Shown piece after piece: positions 44,960 to 59,083 of a stretch of DNA of 64,000 nucleotides. Both the position numbers and the translations under genes were made by a program. The stretch comes from Clavelina lepadiformis (taxonomy: Eukaryota; Chordata; Ascidiacea; Aplousobranchia; Clavelinidae): assembly GCF_947623445.1 (NCBI RefSeq), contig NC_135245.1, forward strand, positions 6,083,501-6,147,500, given 5' to 3'. Below the pieces are notes generated by a model. That model was not told the origin of the DNA. It ran no database searches and worked only from the letters and a program-made list of their open reading frames with translations. Each line of letters begins with the position of its first letter. Position 1 is the stretch's first letter.

Positions 44960-46861
44960 GCTCAGTGACTTAATTCTACCCCGCCTCCAATTAAGAGTCT
45001 TAAGCGAAAAAATTTACCTATGTAGAATCATGCCACACAATTTTACATTGCTAATGGAGATTTAAATTTGGCAACAAAGCGGTTCGGTTTCTCAAACCGG
45101 TTCAGTTCACCCAAATTCTAATTACAGAACTATTAAGTTATAATCTTGTGTAAGTGGGTGCAAGATACCGTATTTAGCCTTCGGGTTATGGTAAAAATGT
45201 TCTACTCTTGTTAATTTCTGGTTGATAGGGTCTGCTTGTCTGCCCACTATGTTAGTAGCAATTCTATGCGGCCTGACTATCAGAATCTGACCTGGGTGAC
45301 CTCAAATGTAATATTACGAAGGTGCGTTCTTCCCAGTGAACACAGGGTCAAGCCTGTATTGGACATCAGAACATTCTGACAATAAAAACAAGTTTTGTTT
45401 ATTAGCGGTCCCATTAGCACAGAATTATTAGCATTCGACGAACCCAAAAACCAACAAGAGAAAAAGTGGATATACGCTACTACGTATTCGCAATTCATTC
45501 TAGTAAATCGTTACAAGTTTCATTGTGGTAACTATTTTCATCTGCATGTAGCACTCTGCATAAGACGTGGAACGTCGCGTTCTGGTGACATCATAATTAG
45601 TCGCAAAATGGTCTTGAGTTTAAGTGGTCTGACGCCAATATCCCCATAACCGTTACGTGATGTAATTATGAGGTTCAAAAGGTTTGACTTTGCAAGCATT
45701 GGTTAGAGATACAATAGTACTAAAATAGGATAAACTATGGGCGCTAATACTGTGTACCATAATACTGTGAAAGGTTTAGGAAAAAGTAGGCCTAGTTTAT
45801 TGACTTGCTCAGTAACAAGAATATACTTTTCTTTCACCAAACGTAACAGCTAGAAATAGTTATTTATACAAACACCGAGCAGTGGCTACTGGCTACACAG
45901 CCCGGCAGTGTTCTGTTATTCTGTACCACTGTGGTAAAGCAATGTAAAGACCTGAAAATTTGGTTGTAGGTTGATGTAATGAATAAAAATGAGATCAGCG
46001 AGATAGGTTTCGTTTCTGAAATAATTGTGGATGGGAGGGTGAGACTTGCTTGAGAGGGGCTTGATGACATTTCTAAAAGTATAGGCCTTCCAGGATTTCC
46101 GCTACACAATCATGCGTTGAAGAGCACTGTGTAGATTTTATGAATTTATGATAGCCTAACTATAGGTTAAAACGTTGTGATGTCACTTTTTTACGATCAG
46201 TTACCGCTTTATCCATTTTTTGGTTTATTTTGAAAAAGAAACTCAAACTAATCATTCAATCAAAATAAAAAAATGGTACCGTTTGAAGTTGAAACCGCAA
46301 AGCATTTCTTTAAACACCGAAGTTAAAATGTTTACTAAGTATGAAATTCCTGAAAGTCATTTTTCTTTGACAAATTACCTTTTTATGATTCAAGACAGGA
46401 AACAAGGAATATTTTTAACCCATCTTGACTATAGTCTACAACCTGTCTGCCTGTGTATCAGCCATTGATGGAAACACGACATTCATCAACAGGCATTCCG
46501 AACTTTTTTATCTTCACCCCAGTTTATAATAAACCAAGAATTTCAGCTGCTTGTTTGAACACCAATTTATGATAAATAAACAAAGAACTGAGGTTTCAGT
46601 GCACACCATCACACCAAAATTTGCGTCTAGGTTAAGCATGCACGATTTCTTGTCAGAAACTGCCATACTTTTTAGTCGGGAGTATTAGTTCCATCATTAT
46701 AGTATTAATCATAAGGTTAAAGTTTTTGTTTAAAACAATGCTATATACCTGTAATGCCAGAGTCTTTGTGGTAGGCTGTGCAACAACAGGTTGTTGTAGA
46801 AATTATAAGACTTTGACTTACTTAAAATTTATTTCAAACTGTGACTGTCAGACTGTAAAAA

Positions 46862-49800
46862 ATGACAACAAACAAATTTGGAGATAAGCTGGAAGAGCTT
46901 AATCTTAGTCATGAGGAAATTGACAGACTCACAAAATGCATGAAGGTAAGGATTCCTAACATATATAGCGTGTGACCTATCTTCAGTTAAGAAGCAAATC
47001 GCATACAGTTTTGATGCATGTATGTCATCCATGTGCAATAATACCATATAAGTATATGCATATAAGTTGCAGATTGTTTTTAACCTTCAAAGGTTCTTCC
47101 CAATGGTGACAATGATAACCACATATGCTATGTTTGATAACAGCTGTCTGTCGGGTTTATTTCGAATCGTTTTTTTTTTCTAGCTTTGAAGAGAAGTGAA
47201 GGTGTTAACTGATAATCGGTAAGAAAAAAATTTACCGGTTAAGTTAAGGGCCAGGGAAGTGTGACAGTCTCAAATTTAATAAATTTTGGCATTAGTTTAA
47301 AACATATCCAAGCCAAGTTTTGTTCGATTTAAAGATGATTTAAGAAATTTTGCTCCATTTGTATTTTTACTAGTCCCGCAGATGAAATGAGTTTTGACGT
47401 TAACAATGTTTATGATTGCTGGATGATGGATTTAATCAGGTTTTAGATCAATAACGTGTCATGTGAAAAGTTGCGCACAGTGCATACTTACATTTGTTCT
47501 CATCAATACAGCAGGCACTAATTTCCTTTGTCTTGCTAACAAGCAACATTACTGATTTTTGCGCAGGTGATAAGATTGGAGAAATACCAGTTATGGTAGT
47601 TGAAATACACAGCATGTTTTTTCAACAGGTACCAAGGCACCCAGCTTTCAACTTGGGTACTCCAAATTTAGCTGAATGGATGCACATTGGGCACCTGGTT
47701 TTTGATATGACTATAGTTTCTGTGATCAAGTTATAAATCGGTTGATTCATTTATTGGCACATGAGTCACATTGGCACATGAAGGCTGTCTGGACATAGCC
47801 AAGTTGAAAATCATGTCCCACACTTGAAAGATAACACATTGCTGCACCTTTACAGGAAATGTTGGCCCGTAAGAACCTGATAATTGATCAAGAATGAAAC
47901 AAAGAGAGAGACAATGAAGGCCTTGAGTTACTTTTTCGAAAATGGAGTCTAGGCCTAGGCCTACTACGTAGTACTGTATACTATTTTATGTCAGCTAACG
48001 CCTAACCATATTCCAAAGTAATGATAGTCTTGGGTTAGTGTATTGTAAATGAATAAAAAAATGTTATGAGCTTGCTAATAGGAATTTAGAATTTAAATTA
48101 GAAGAGTCAGAGGTACAAAATCATAGAATTTATTAAAAATTTGTTCATCGATTTTGAGATGTCACACAAAGAGTTAATTGTTGTTAACCGTATTTATGCA
48201 CATTGTTTATAGTCCAACAGTTTCACAAAGTTGAGCATCCAATGTTTTCCAGGGACACCCAGTTTTTAAGAATTTAATTGCCAGTGGGCATCTACTTAAT
48301 AAAGCTAAGCTGAACATGATATTCGTGCTAGGAATGGTGCAATATTTCTTAAGGCACAAACATAGTGAGCTGTGAGCATCATTTATTACAGCTTCCTCGT
48401 ATATACGAGCATATTATATGCATACCCAAACTTCATGTTCCATGGTTCACTACCGTCACTTGCTTTTTGCATTGCATCATACCTACCGTATGATAAACAT
48501 TTAAGGTGCAGAGTTTGTCATGTGTTTAAGTTGCCTAATTCATCAGTTTTATTTTCATTAACAAAGCTATAACTTATATATAAGTCCATAGTACATAACA
48601 GTATTTACCATTTTTGTAATAAGGATGAGAAGTTTCGAGACTTGCTCAAGGAATACGCAGAGGAAATCTCTGATCCGGAAAATAGAAAACGTTATGAAGA
48701 AGAGATAGCAATGCTGGAGAAAGACAGAGGAATGGATGTCAAATTTATCAACCCAAAACCAGGACATGTTTTAAAAACAAGCATAAATGGTAATTGTTAT
48801 ATTTAAATGCATGTTAAACCCTCTTCAAAATCCAAAATCCTATATATGCTTAAAACAGGTGTGGGCTTGTAAGCAAACCTAAATTCTACCCTAAAACTTT
48901 TTACTTGTCTTCAGGCCATAGTATATTATGGTATACAACTAGTACATTAGGTTAATAGTGCATCATCAGCACAAACATCAAGATAAGTTATTAAGATACA
49001 TTCAAATTGAATATGGGCAGAAACATAGGAATGCTTTGGTGGACTTCAGATTTTTTTAAATGCATATGCGGGCTATTTATGTTGACGGTTTGTAACTTGC
49101 GAATATTGATAAAATTTTCGTAACTGCGGTGTTTGCATCTCCTCCAAGGAGGGTAGGGCCCAGTTGTGTTGTTAACTTAGTGACACAAAGGTTTCCCTTT
49201 TGGTTGATTTCTCAGGCATATTTCAATACGATCACTTTGTTAGTAATAATCCTTCTGCCATTTATCTTCTTTGACTTCTAATTTTGCATGATTGTATCAG
49301 TGGCAGTGCTAATGCTAAAGAATTATCTGTTAATGCCACATTTAATTTGTTGTTTTTGTTATATGTTTATTACAACAATGAAAATCCGTTATTAGAATTA
49401 AATACTTCATGATAATTCTTCAATATATGCGATTACTATTACATAGAACCTTTAACCAGTAAAAAATTTGTTGCGAAAAGTGAAAGGGCCTTGAGATATG
49501 ATATTCCATGCATACGGTAAAACATAGTTTTGAGTTAAAAATTTGGAAGAGAGCCCTAATAAATGATTTTGCCTTGTAGGCTGGCATATATATGGTAGGT
49601 AAAGTTGTATTCACATTATAGATGGAAATCAGTGGTATATCAGTATGTTTGACCGATTTACATAGGCAAAGTTTTCTTCTGCATCTTGTTTCTTAGAGTT
49701 TAACAGTAATATTAATGAAATGAAAAGTGAAAGATTGAAAATATGAAATAGATAAATATAATACTGGTATAAACAGCAATGAATGTAAACAATAACTACT

Positions 49801-52800
49801 TGGCTGGATAGTAATGTTGCTACCACTAAATTTGAACTGCTATGATCAGGAAATCAAAAATGTTTTATAAACATCTGTACAAATGAGAACCTGGGTCAGC
49901 CAAGAAGTCGTCCCTCAATGCAGGGGAATACTCGTGGCATGCAGTGGTCCATCCCCCACAGTGTGTCCCAAGCCAGGGAAGATGTTGATAAGGTGACTTT
50001 AGTGCTTTAAGTAATAGTGCATATTTTTCGTACTGTGATGGTGTATATACAGGGCTTCCTTGATTATCGGTATCTCAATTAACCGGTTGCCCAATGAAGT
50101 GGCTTTATGAGTCAGCAATCCAGTAAAACAAACAAGCAAAACAATTTTGAGCAACGTTAAACGTTCCACATTTATTATTGTTTTTTTGACTTAACTTTAA
50201 GAATCAATTATCCTTTTCTTGCTGATCCGCTCAAATGTATAAAAACATTTCCCCAACTAGACCGGATAATGAACGGAAGCTTTGTACAGTTTGATATTCA
50301 ACTAAGGTGATTGCCTTTAATCTGCCTAAATGTCAATGTGTTTGTCAGAGCTGCAATGTGTGCAGCTACATATTTTGGAGTACTGCAGCATTTTACCGGT
50401 TAATTATTGTCAAAATAAATTCTCAGTTTTGATTGTTAGCTTTTCTGCTCTATCTTAAACCCCCATACTTTGTTAACCAAAATGGACTAACAACGTTTTA
50501 TGTATTGTGTCGCTCTGTAGTTGTAACATTTTTTATTATTAGGCTGGAACAAAGTGTATGGTGTATGATGTAGTCTTCCACCCCGACACGTACTACCTGT
50601 TGAAAAAGAACGCTCGATTTAAAAAAATGATTCACGACACAGCACTTGATGCTGTGGAAAGGCAGTTTGGTGTTGAATTGGACAAAGTCAATATTAGAAC
50701 ACCAAAGATGACTTTTAAAGGTATACGAGTGCCAATTACAGTCCTATTTTACTCAACATACCGCTTTTTGCAGTAAGCTATACAAAATAAGGAGAAAAAT
50801 AGGTGATTAATTCTTTAGTGCAAATCTGTTTTACTACTAACTGTTTATTGTAAAACTGCTCATCATAAGACTTAGATGCATTTTAGCTCTTGTATAACTT
50901 TTGTATTAACTATTTGCTTTTTCTGCTGAAGGTCTTCCTATGTCATCAGTAATTCGAACTCCACATGCTAATGGTCCTCCAGATCCCAAAGACTCACCAT
51001 CTCTGGAGGATGTTGATGTTAGGTTGAGGCCTCCCCATCCAGAAGAATCCAAAGGTCATCTAGTTTGTATCATAAAGTCCACATTTTCAGTTTTACTTCT
51101 AATGCAGGATAAATTCAGCAAATAATGATATTTTTGCAAAGGGATGGGAAAGCAGTCTGGGGCTACATGTTATTGAACTAGAGGGCATGGTCTCACTCAC
51201 TGGAGCTCAAATCTCCCCTGCAAACCAATTTTTGTCCTGTTTCTGAATTGCATTATATTAGAGTTATGTAATATTATTAACTTTCAATATTTCAACTGTT
51301 GACAACCACGCTGCATACGCTGTTCTTCCAACTATTGTCCTGCATAGCATCTCTGTTATATCCCATGAATCAAATATCCCTGCTATGTTGCGCTGTGATG
51401 ATGCTGCAGTTTCTCCTGTTAAAAATCGTTCTGTTACATGTGAACATTCAGTTTTTGGAATGGTTTTTTCTTTACAACCCCGTTGTTTCATCCGTATTTT
51501 AGAAAATATTTCTTTTATTTGAAGCAGGTTGCTATTACCCATTATTGCAAAAAAATATGTGATATGTTTTTATTATTATACTTTTCAACCTTCGTTAAAG
51601 TAGGTTAGCCTAGTTTATTTTCTGTGCATGAGAACAATTACAACGTCTTATAATGCATAGGTCTTGGGCATCAGCTCATCCTTACAATATTACCTTCTCA
51701 AAAATAACACAGCTTTTATAAAAATTTTCAATACCATATGAAAACCTGGTTAAACATGCATCTATGAAAAGCTCACTACCCAATACATACAAATCTTAGT
51801 CATCATGCCTAAGGCAAGGGTTCACATGGTGCTTGTGTGCCGTGGTGTCACAATTGCATTGTTGCATAGTTGCATATGAATGTCACCACAACAAGGACAA
51901 AGTTTGCTGATTACTGTATGTTTGGTGGATAGATAGTTAGAAGTTATCATTATCATGTTTTGCATTAAATTTGTTATATCTAGACAATGTGACTTTATAT
52001 ATAATGAAGTGTTGTTTGCATAATAATGAGTTGTCCTGTCTCTTATACATGGTCATGCTTATTTACTAACAAGTCAGGCATGGTAAATCGCTATCTTGCT
52101 CAATGTAGGAAATAGCTGATGTAGACAAAAAAATTATTCATATTCTGAAGGGATACAAAAGTATTTGTATATTTGTAGTATTTTTATGACCAATGAAACA
52201 ATGCTGTGATTTAAGTCAAAAGTTTTTCTCTAAAACAGAACAAATCACTCTTTGTGAAAACTAAGCTTAAATCACACTATTACTGCAAACTCTAATCTTT
52301 AAGTTATGCATTATTTAATGCAAGTGAAAATAAAGTGAAAATAGTTTTCATGCATAAAGCAGAGTAGAAAAAATCGTATTTACAAAAGAATACTAAAATT
52401 TGAATTTTTGATGAAGTTTTTTTCAATATATTCAGTTGCTATTGAAAATGAAACACAAGAAATATTGCCATCTAAAATGTCTTTTTCAGAGCACCTAAAG
52501 CAAATTCCGTAATACAAATACGTATTTCAATTAGAGTTTTAATGACTGAATTTTTGAAGTTTTGCAACAATATCATGGGATTAACCATTAATACGTTTGT
52601 AAATTCAGGGCAAAATGGTGCAACAAATGGGACAACAAGTAAACCAAAACCTACCGTAAAAGCCCAACCTTTCCCTAATCTCAAAGAAGAAGTAAAGAAA
52701 GCAAAGCAGATGCGAGAAAGGGCTCGAAATGGCGAGCCGCTCTACAAGGATAGTGAACTGGAATGGGGTTATATTGAACCAGAGTATAGCATCATGCATA

Positions 52801-55800
52801 GAGGACACTTTGATATTCAGGTACTATCCTAATAAAATTCATCAATTTACTACAGTAGGCATTGCACTATGTGATAAAGATTAATGGTGATATAATGTTA
52901 GTAGTGGAAATATTTTGGTATGAAAACCAATCCAAATCTAATAAGGTATTATTTGGACACTAGCCACTGGAAATGAGTTATTCACTTTCTCAGCGTTGTT
53001 GAGAACAGTGTAGACTGTAGAGCAGGGATGTCCAACCTGCGGCCCGCCTGAGATTTTTGTGCGGCCCGTTAGTCATTTTCACTCCAAAAGTATGTATTTC
53101 ATGTACCCATTTTTCTTGAAATTTAGTAGGTTTTGCGGCCCATTCAATTATTTCAAGTGTCAATGCGGCCCACCATAATAAAAGGTTGGACATCCCTGCT
53201 GTAGAGCAATTGTTCTTATACAGTGGTAAATTTTGCATGTGGAATTAATCTTGTCATAAGTAAACTCTATCATACCATTAAATATATATCACTGGGGCAA
53301 TTTTTTTCGAATTAAGTAGATCACTGATTTGGACCAAAAGCCTTTTATTTCTCAACAAAATGTGAGAAACACACTGAAATTAACATTCTTGTCCAACTGT
53401 TCGACATATTTGTTGAAAAAGTGCAGAATTGTTTCCAACTTGCAAAAACTTTTTATATACAGACAATTTTATTTAAAAAAAAGTTGAGTTGAGTAAAATC
53501 AGATGAAAAGGTTAAGTATCATTGCTGAAGAGTCTATTTACTAACCATAGTGCATAATGTAAATTCTGCATTCCATATTTATTTTCATTTACTGGCTTGC
53601 TTTAGTTTCTTTTGTTAGAAGCAGGCAAACCCACCATTTTGGCTGGATTTGCCAAACTTTTTCTGCAACTTTTTGCCTTTATGTTGTTTTCTAGAATTAT
53701 CGGCTCGCGCCAGATATGGTATACGATACCTGGCCTAAAGAACTGGTGATCAACATTGATCTTCCATTGTTAAGTGCAGCTAACTGTGTGAATCTGGAAA
53801 TATTTGAAAGGAGGCTTCATCTTGATTCTGTGAAGCCGGCAAAGTATAAGCTGGATTTTGAATTGCCATATCCAGTGGCTGAAAACAAAGGTAAGTATGA
53901 GTGAAATAACAATATGGTTGCCAAAATGACATATTATTGAGTCGAATTTAGCAGTAGAAGTTATGGGTTGGAAGTTTAATACAACACTCTAATGAAGTGT
54001 TTGCTTCTAAAAGGTTTCGCCAAGTTTGATAAGAGTCGGCATCGTCTCACTGTTACTCTCGAAGTTCTTCCTGCTCCGCCACCTCCCAAACTTCTTCCAT
54101 TTACTTCACCTCCCCTTGTTGAAGATATCTCATCATCATCAGATGACAAGGAAAATAAACCAACTGGTAAGCATTTGAAGTTATTTTTCTTTCGAAACAT
54201 TTTAAAATAGCTATTTCAAGTAACGTTTGATTTCTTGTTTAATGAACGGAGAATCAATAGTTCTGGAAACAGAATACGAAAAACCACGAAAGTGTCTGAA
54301 TAGAACATCGAGTTGTAAAGTTGGAATTGAAGAATCGGTGTCTGTTATAGAATTTAATGAAGCTACTGAAGCCACGGCAGAAACTCTAATTACAGAAAGG
54401 TGAGAACATTTTATTGGCAATGAATGATATCTATGCATTGTATAGGTTCCGGAAGATCTTGAACAAATATTTGTGTGTCAGAAATTTTGATAATTTTAGT
54501 TCCTGTAGCTCTATCATATGACTGAAGTTATTTGATATGAAAATACTTTTAGGTTTTACTGTTGTTGTTACAGTTTTTCAGATAATTTTACATGGTGCAC
54601 AAGTAATACTTCTAACACTTATAGTTTATATAATATACATTTGTGCATTTATTGTGTAAATACTGAACTATGTAAACAATTTTTTCCGATTTTGTTACCT
54701 TAATTTGTACGTATTATGTACATCTAACCTGTACATTTTCGATTAGCACACCTACAGCAAAAACTAAAACATCGAAAAAAGATAAAAGTAAATCTTTGGA
54801 AGGCTCTCCCCAGCCTAGATTTGTTGAAGAAGGCAGAAGACATTACCAGCAAGGAAAGAATTGGAGAGATGATGATGATTTGGAAGGTTTGGGTTGCGCT
54901 AAGCAAGCTATAATCACAATGTGATGTGCTTGTGTTGTAATACTAACTTCATGGCCTTAGTAAATGTCACAGGCAATTATATTTATAGCCATTCATGTTT
55001 TTTTGCAATCTGGTGAAAAAGGAAACTTGAATAATATTTAGTAGGGCTTATAGTATATTATTGTAAAGGGTTTTTGTTTTTCTTTTTGACAGTTTTGAAA
55101 ACAAAATTATAACGATTTTTGCAGATGATAATCCAAATACTGAAAGCACCAAAATATTTCCTCTGACCAAAAATTCAGCCTTCCTCATAGACATGGTAAT
55201 GAAATACGACGGCTTGATACGGAGATGCCCGCAGTATGCATTTCAACAGGATGAACATTTTGTTAGCTTTATTATTGAAGTTCCTCATATCTTTGAGGAA
55301 AGCTTATGGTAAGTGTTAAACTCTCGCAGTTATCGATCATTTTTTAATGTTTACTGTGCTTTTTATATTTTGGTAGGCTGCTGACTTGTTATCGCATTTA
55401 ATGTTTCAAAAAATCGTTCAGGGTATCTTGTTTGAAGTTATGTCGTTTTGTAACGTTTTGTTCTTGTTATGTCTGACTCTATGTTATAAATGTGAAAGTT
55501 TTAATTTATTGAAAATTTTATTGAATTTGTTTGATTGGCATATTATGTGCATATTATTTTAACTGTACAAGGATCAATTAAATATGGTGAAAACATGTCG
55601 AAAACAGAGCATTAGCTTGGATATGTATTCATTGAAGTATGAAATAGTTATCACGCTTAATGCAAATGTTCTGTTGATTTTGGCTTGCAGTATTTGATTT
55701 AACTTTTGTTGCATGCCTGTCTTCTACAGTAACTGTGAGTCTTATTTCTTTTCAAGGTATGCAATATATGATAACATGCTGCAGTTCTGTTGTTTATCGG

Positions 55801-57433
55801 AATGTCTTGATGATGACATGGTTAACTCCGTATTTCAACTGTGGATTGAATTTGATCAAGGATGCCGCATTGATCCGCAGAGATCACGCGTTGATGTGTC
55901 TGGAAATAATGCTGTGTTCTGTCTTCGGAAAATCCAGTCACACAATGAATGGCATGTCATTAAAGCTGGTTTTGATAAAGATAATCTGGATGTAAGAACT
56001 CTAAGCAACTGTGAAAAACGGATTAGTTTACTGTACAATGTACACAGACAATACAAGACTATTATTATGATTTAACCTTTACTTAAAGCAGTGGTTTTCA
56101 AGTTTTTTGTAAAGGTACGGTAAAATCAGTATCCATGGATGTTTAAAAGAACTTTACGAACCCCCATGGGTCCACAGGCTACCGGTAACAACTGACATCA
56201 ACTCATTTTAGAAACTTGTTATCTTTTATGCAGGTCAGACGATTTTCTACCGCTCGCAACGTTTGTGAGCTTTACACCTTGGTATATAAGCATGCCATAG
56301 GCGTAAAAACAAGTCCTTTGGCTGTGTGCAAAGTGGTGCGCGAAGAAAAGAATCTGCTTATCCTGGAACTTGAGGTAGACTTTCTCCCAGTGTTGAATGC
56401 ACGAAAATAAATATCATACTCATAGCAAGCGTTTGCTGTCCTGGAAGCTGTTTAAATTTTGTGCTAAACTAAGAGTGATTGCCAAACGTGGAAAAGCACT
56501 ATCTTGCAAATGTATCAACTAATGATATTCTTTGGACAAAAGAAATCCTTTCTGTTTAATCTAGCCTTCCACCAAAATATGTGAAATTAATTACGGTAAG
56601 GCATTTTCCCAAACAACAACAAAAACACTCGAAATCAAACTCACCTCCGCCGACACAGGCTCATGAATTAGCAGCTTATACGACACCAGATAACTCTTTG
56701 CTTTGCTAAATTTCGAACTCGTATGTTGAATAGGCCAAAAAGAGTGACGTACAAGTCATGGAAGCATCCAAACCAGATGAAAATCAGGCAAATAGACTGA
56801 GCCCTGACACTGATGCGAAACTTATTGGAAATCCTGAGAGCGATGCTAGTGGAATTAAAGTTTTGGAAAAGAATTGCGAAAATGGTTCGGTCGTCTTCAT
56901 ATTTTTTCGATTATGTTTTCTCAAATTTTAAAGTCATATTGTCTTAATTCATAGTTATTGATTTGACTGTGTTCTGGTAAAGGAAAATTGCACAACGCAG
57001 AAAGTTGTGCTTTTACGGTAATATTTTTTGGTACATATACAAGATATTTCCAATTTCTTGCCGTTATTTTTTCATTACCTTTTTAGATGAAGTTTCAAGT
57101 GAAGAGAAAACAAAGGCGACCAACAACGCTGAACGTGATTCTCTGAAACGTGTCTCCTTCGCCGAGGATGTAAAGAAAAACGCTGAAAGGAAAGAAGAGG
57201 ATCAGTCAACCAATCAGAATCAAGACAGCGACGATGAGGAGCCAATTGACGACAAATCGAGAGAATTGCAGAAAAAGGCGAAAGAAGCTCTGAAGAATCC
57301 AGCGGCAGGTTTGCTCACAATTGGTAGTGGTGAAAATGCAGACGACAAGGAAGTGATTGTTGATCATGCGACAAAATCTGCTGTACAACTCTCCGCTGAT
57401 TCGCTAATTTACGAACTTGATGATGACGTTTGA
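46862..57433 (+). CDS. DNAAF2: Kintoun (DNAAF2), dynein arm preassembly factor
   Basis: Fifteen exons, all phases consistent: 46862-46945, 48624-48789, 49850-49992, 50543-50720, 50932-51054, 52609-52820, 53695-53890, 54014-54166, 54261-54399, 54747-54886, 55125-55308, 55757-55991, 56234-56374, 56734-56884, 57087-57433. The product is 863 residues (human about 837). The PIH1 domain is clear: EYAEEISDPENRKRYEEEI, GMDVKFINPKPGHVLKTS, KCFINIC, MVYDVVFHPDTYYL and ALDAVERQFGVELDK. A CS/PIH1-C-like part follows (KELVINIDLPLLSAANCVNL). The C-terminus IYELDDDV resembles the family's conserved end. Kintoun acts in the cytoplasm with HSP90/HSP70 to assemble axonemal dynein arms, so the host has motile cilia or flagella. 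KRVSFAED fits a PP1-docking RVxF motif. The donors at 51054 and 56884 are weak. Confidence 0.93.
53023..53198. mobile_element. short hAT MITE in DNAAF2 intron 6
   Basis: Starts CAGGGATGTCCAACCTGCGG and ends GGTTGGACATCCCTG. Perfect 8-bp target duplications CTGTAGAG lie at 53015-53022 and 53199-53206. At 176 bp it is the shortest complete element in the window. Confidence 0.9.
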
Positions 57434-57624
57434 GGTAAACATTTTACAGTTCCATGTACCGTTTTTCGATACCGTTAAGAAATTGTTGTAACACTGATAT
57501 TTTATTGGCTTAAACAAAGCCAGTACTAATTTAGTGTCAAGATTGGCATAACAATTTGCATTAACATTTTTTTGTCACAGCATGCGCTTACGGTTATGCA
57601 CTTGTATATTATACAGTATAAGAG

Positions 57625-57630
57625 AATAAA
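57625..57630 (+). promoter_or_regulatory. DNAAF2 poly(A) signal
   Basis: AATAAA about 190 bases after the stop codon at 57433. It is the only such hexamer in that stretch. Confidence 0.5.
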
Positions 57631-58083
57631 TTCTGCTATTGAATTATTATATACTGACACTGAGTGATACAACATATCTTTTACAGATGAAATTTATCAT
57701 GGAAATTTACTACAAATGCGGTAAGGTGCATTATCCATCTTACAAAGCCAATGTCTCGTTTTGAAATTTTTCATTTCAAAAATCCATTTGGAACGTTTAA
57801 TAATCCGAACATTTTTACTTTGTTCCCGTGCGGTGTTATATTGCGTTTGTTGCAGCAAAGCACATTTTATTGTTGTTTAAAACCCTATAATTTTGCATTG
57901 TTATGTATTGTTTTATTTTAGAAAGTCACTGTGTGCCTAGTTACTTTACATTACAATTCCAAGACTTTAAAAAATATTACTTTTATGCATTATTTTGGTC
58001 AATAGTTGAATGGCCTTCATTACCACAGTCCAAGTTAACGTTTTGTTGCAAACATCTAGCTAGATTTTTACTATCACATATAG

Positions 58084-58524
58084 CAGTGGTTCTCAACCAG
58101 GGTTTGTGAAGCAGTTTTTAGGGGTCTACGGAGGCATAGCGTCCTGTAGGTTGCGCAATTGCCAGCTGATAATTATTTGTACAGTGAAATAATTATGATT
58201 ATCACGCAATTGCATTCCATGGCAAGGCAAGCATACAAGATATTTTTTATGTATGACGTCATAATCTTTATCGATCATGCCAAAATTACCACGGAATTTG
58301 CGACGTATTTTTTGACGGTACAATAATTTCCTTACTACGGTGTACGTATCTACTAAAAGTTTTAGAAATTGTGTCAGTGGTTTCTTCCTTTGTTTTTTCA
58401 TAATCTGACAACCGCTTGTGGATCTGGAAACTATTTTTGCTTGCATTTGGAAACAGCAGGTGTCCGAATATGCTTTGGTGTTACCAAAATAGGTCCGACA
58501 AGACAAAAAGGTTTAGAACCACTT
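58084..58524. mobile_element. probable old hAT element beside the tRNA array
   Basis: The left end CAGTGGTTCTCAACCAGG faces GTTTAGAACCACTT on the right, an imperfect inverted pair of the common CAGTGGTTCTCAA type. I see no target duplication. It ends about 47 bp before the first tRNA. Confidence 0.45.
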
Positions 58525-58570
58525 CTTCTAATTGTTTATTTACACATTTCATTAAATAACAAAAAGGAAC

Positions 58571-58642
58571 AGGTCTCACCGAGATTTGAACTCGGATCGC
58601 AGGATTCAAAGTCCTGAATGCTAACCATTACACCATGAGACC
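58571..58642 (-). tRNA. trnQ-TTG: tRNA-Gln(TTG), unit 1
   Basis: 72 nt cloverleaf; acceptor GGTCTCA/TGAGACC, anticodon loop CTTTGAA with TTG. Compared with the consensus it has small D-arm and anticodon-stem changes (GGTTAGCATTCAGGA on the minus strand). A run of T's follows as terminator. Confidence 0.88.
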
Positions 58643-58731
58643 GACGAGACAACCTATAATATTGTTGAAATTGACATACTCTTTTATGTTATTTAGAAAC
58701 TGTCAAAATATATAGCTTGTTATACCGTATA

Positions 58732-58822
58732 TCCTTCGAACCGGATTCGAACCAGTGACCTATGGATTTCTGACTAATATTCCCACAACAGTCCACCGCT
58801 CTACCAACTGAGCTGTCGAAGG
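58732..58822 (-). tRNA. tRNA-Tyr-type gene with GTT anticodon, unit 1
   Basis: 91 nt with an intron of about 18 nt after position 37. The body is that of tRNA-Tyr (CCTTCGA acceptor, GGTTCGAATCC T-arm), but the loop reads CTGTTG, so the anticodon is GTT (Asn) instead of GTA. Position 8 is C where T is nearly universal. Probably decayed, or a recoded copy. Confidence 0.75.
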
Positions 58823-59083
58823 CACATGTGCATAACTACAGATAGTTTTTAAGTCATATTTTAATGCCACTCAATCGAAGTTTCTTTTCAAAGTATTGGT
58901 TAAATGTAAGGTTCTGAGAATTTAAAAGTGTCAGAGCCTCTTTAAAGCAATTTATTTAATACCACAAAATTTGCAAATTTCAAAAACGGTTTCAACTTCT
59001 GCTTACGATGGTTGAGTTTTAGAAACGAAAAATTTTTCCAGAATTGTTTGGTTACACATTTCATTAAATAACAAAAAAGGAAC

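Larger units (their letters stand above)
43059..46861. other. intergenic region with repeats
   Basis: No gene is recognised. It contains a SINE-like element (about 44320-44600), a possible hAT remnant (44609-44959), and a stretch near 46545-46690 that resembles about 990-1130 in this window (CACACCAAAATTTGCGTC against TACACTAAAATTTACGTC), another dispersed repeat. Confidence 0.45.
57434..58570. other. spacer between DNAAF2 and the tRNA array
   Basis: Holds the DNAAF2 3' untranslated region and a probable old hAT element at 58084-58524. No gene is seen. Confidence 0.5.

Noticed and set aside
50045-50410. Possible hAT remnant with ACCGGTT words in a DNAAF2 intron
   Set aside because: ACCGGTTA words recall the element at 12714, but I cannot find paired termini or a duplication, so it is not listed as a feature.
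56092-56200. CAGTGGTTTTCAAG in DNAAF2 intron 12
   Set aside because: Looks like one end of a hAT element, but no partner end is visible. Too short to call.
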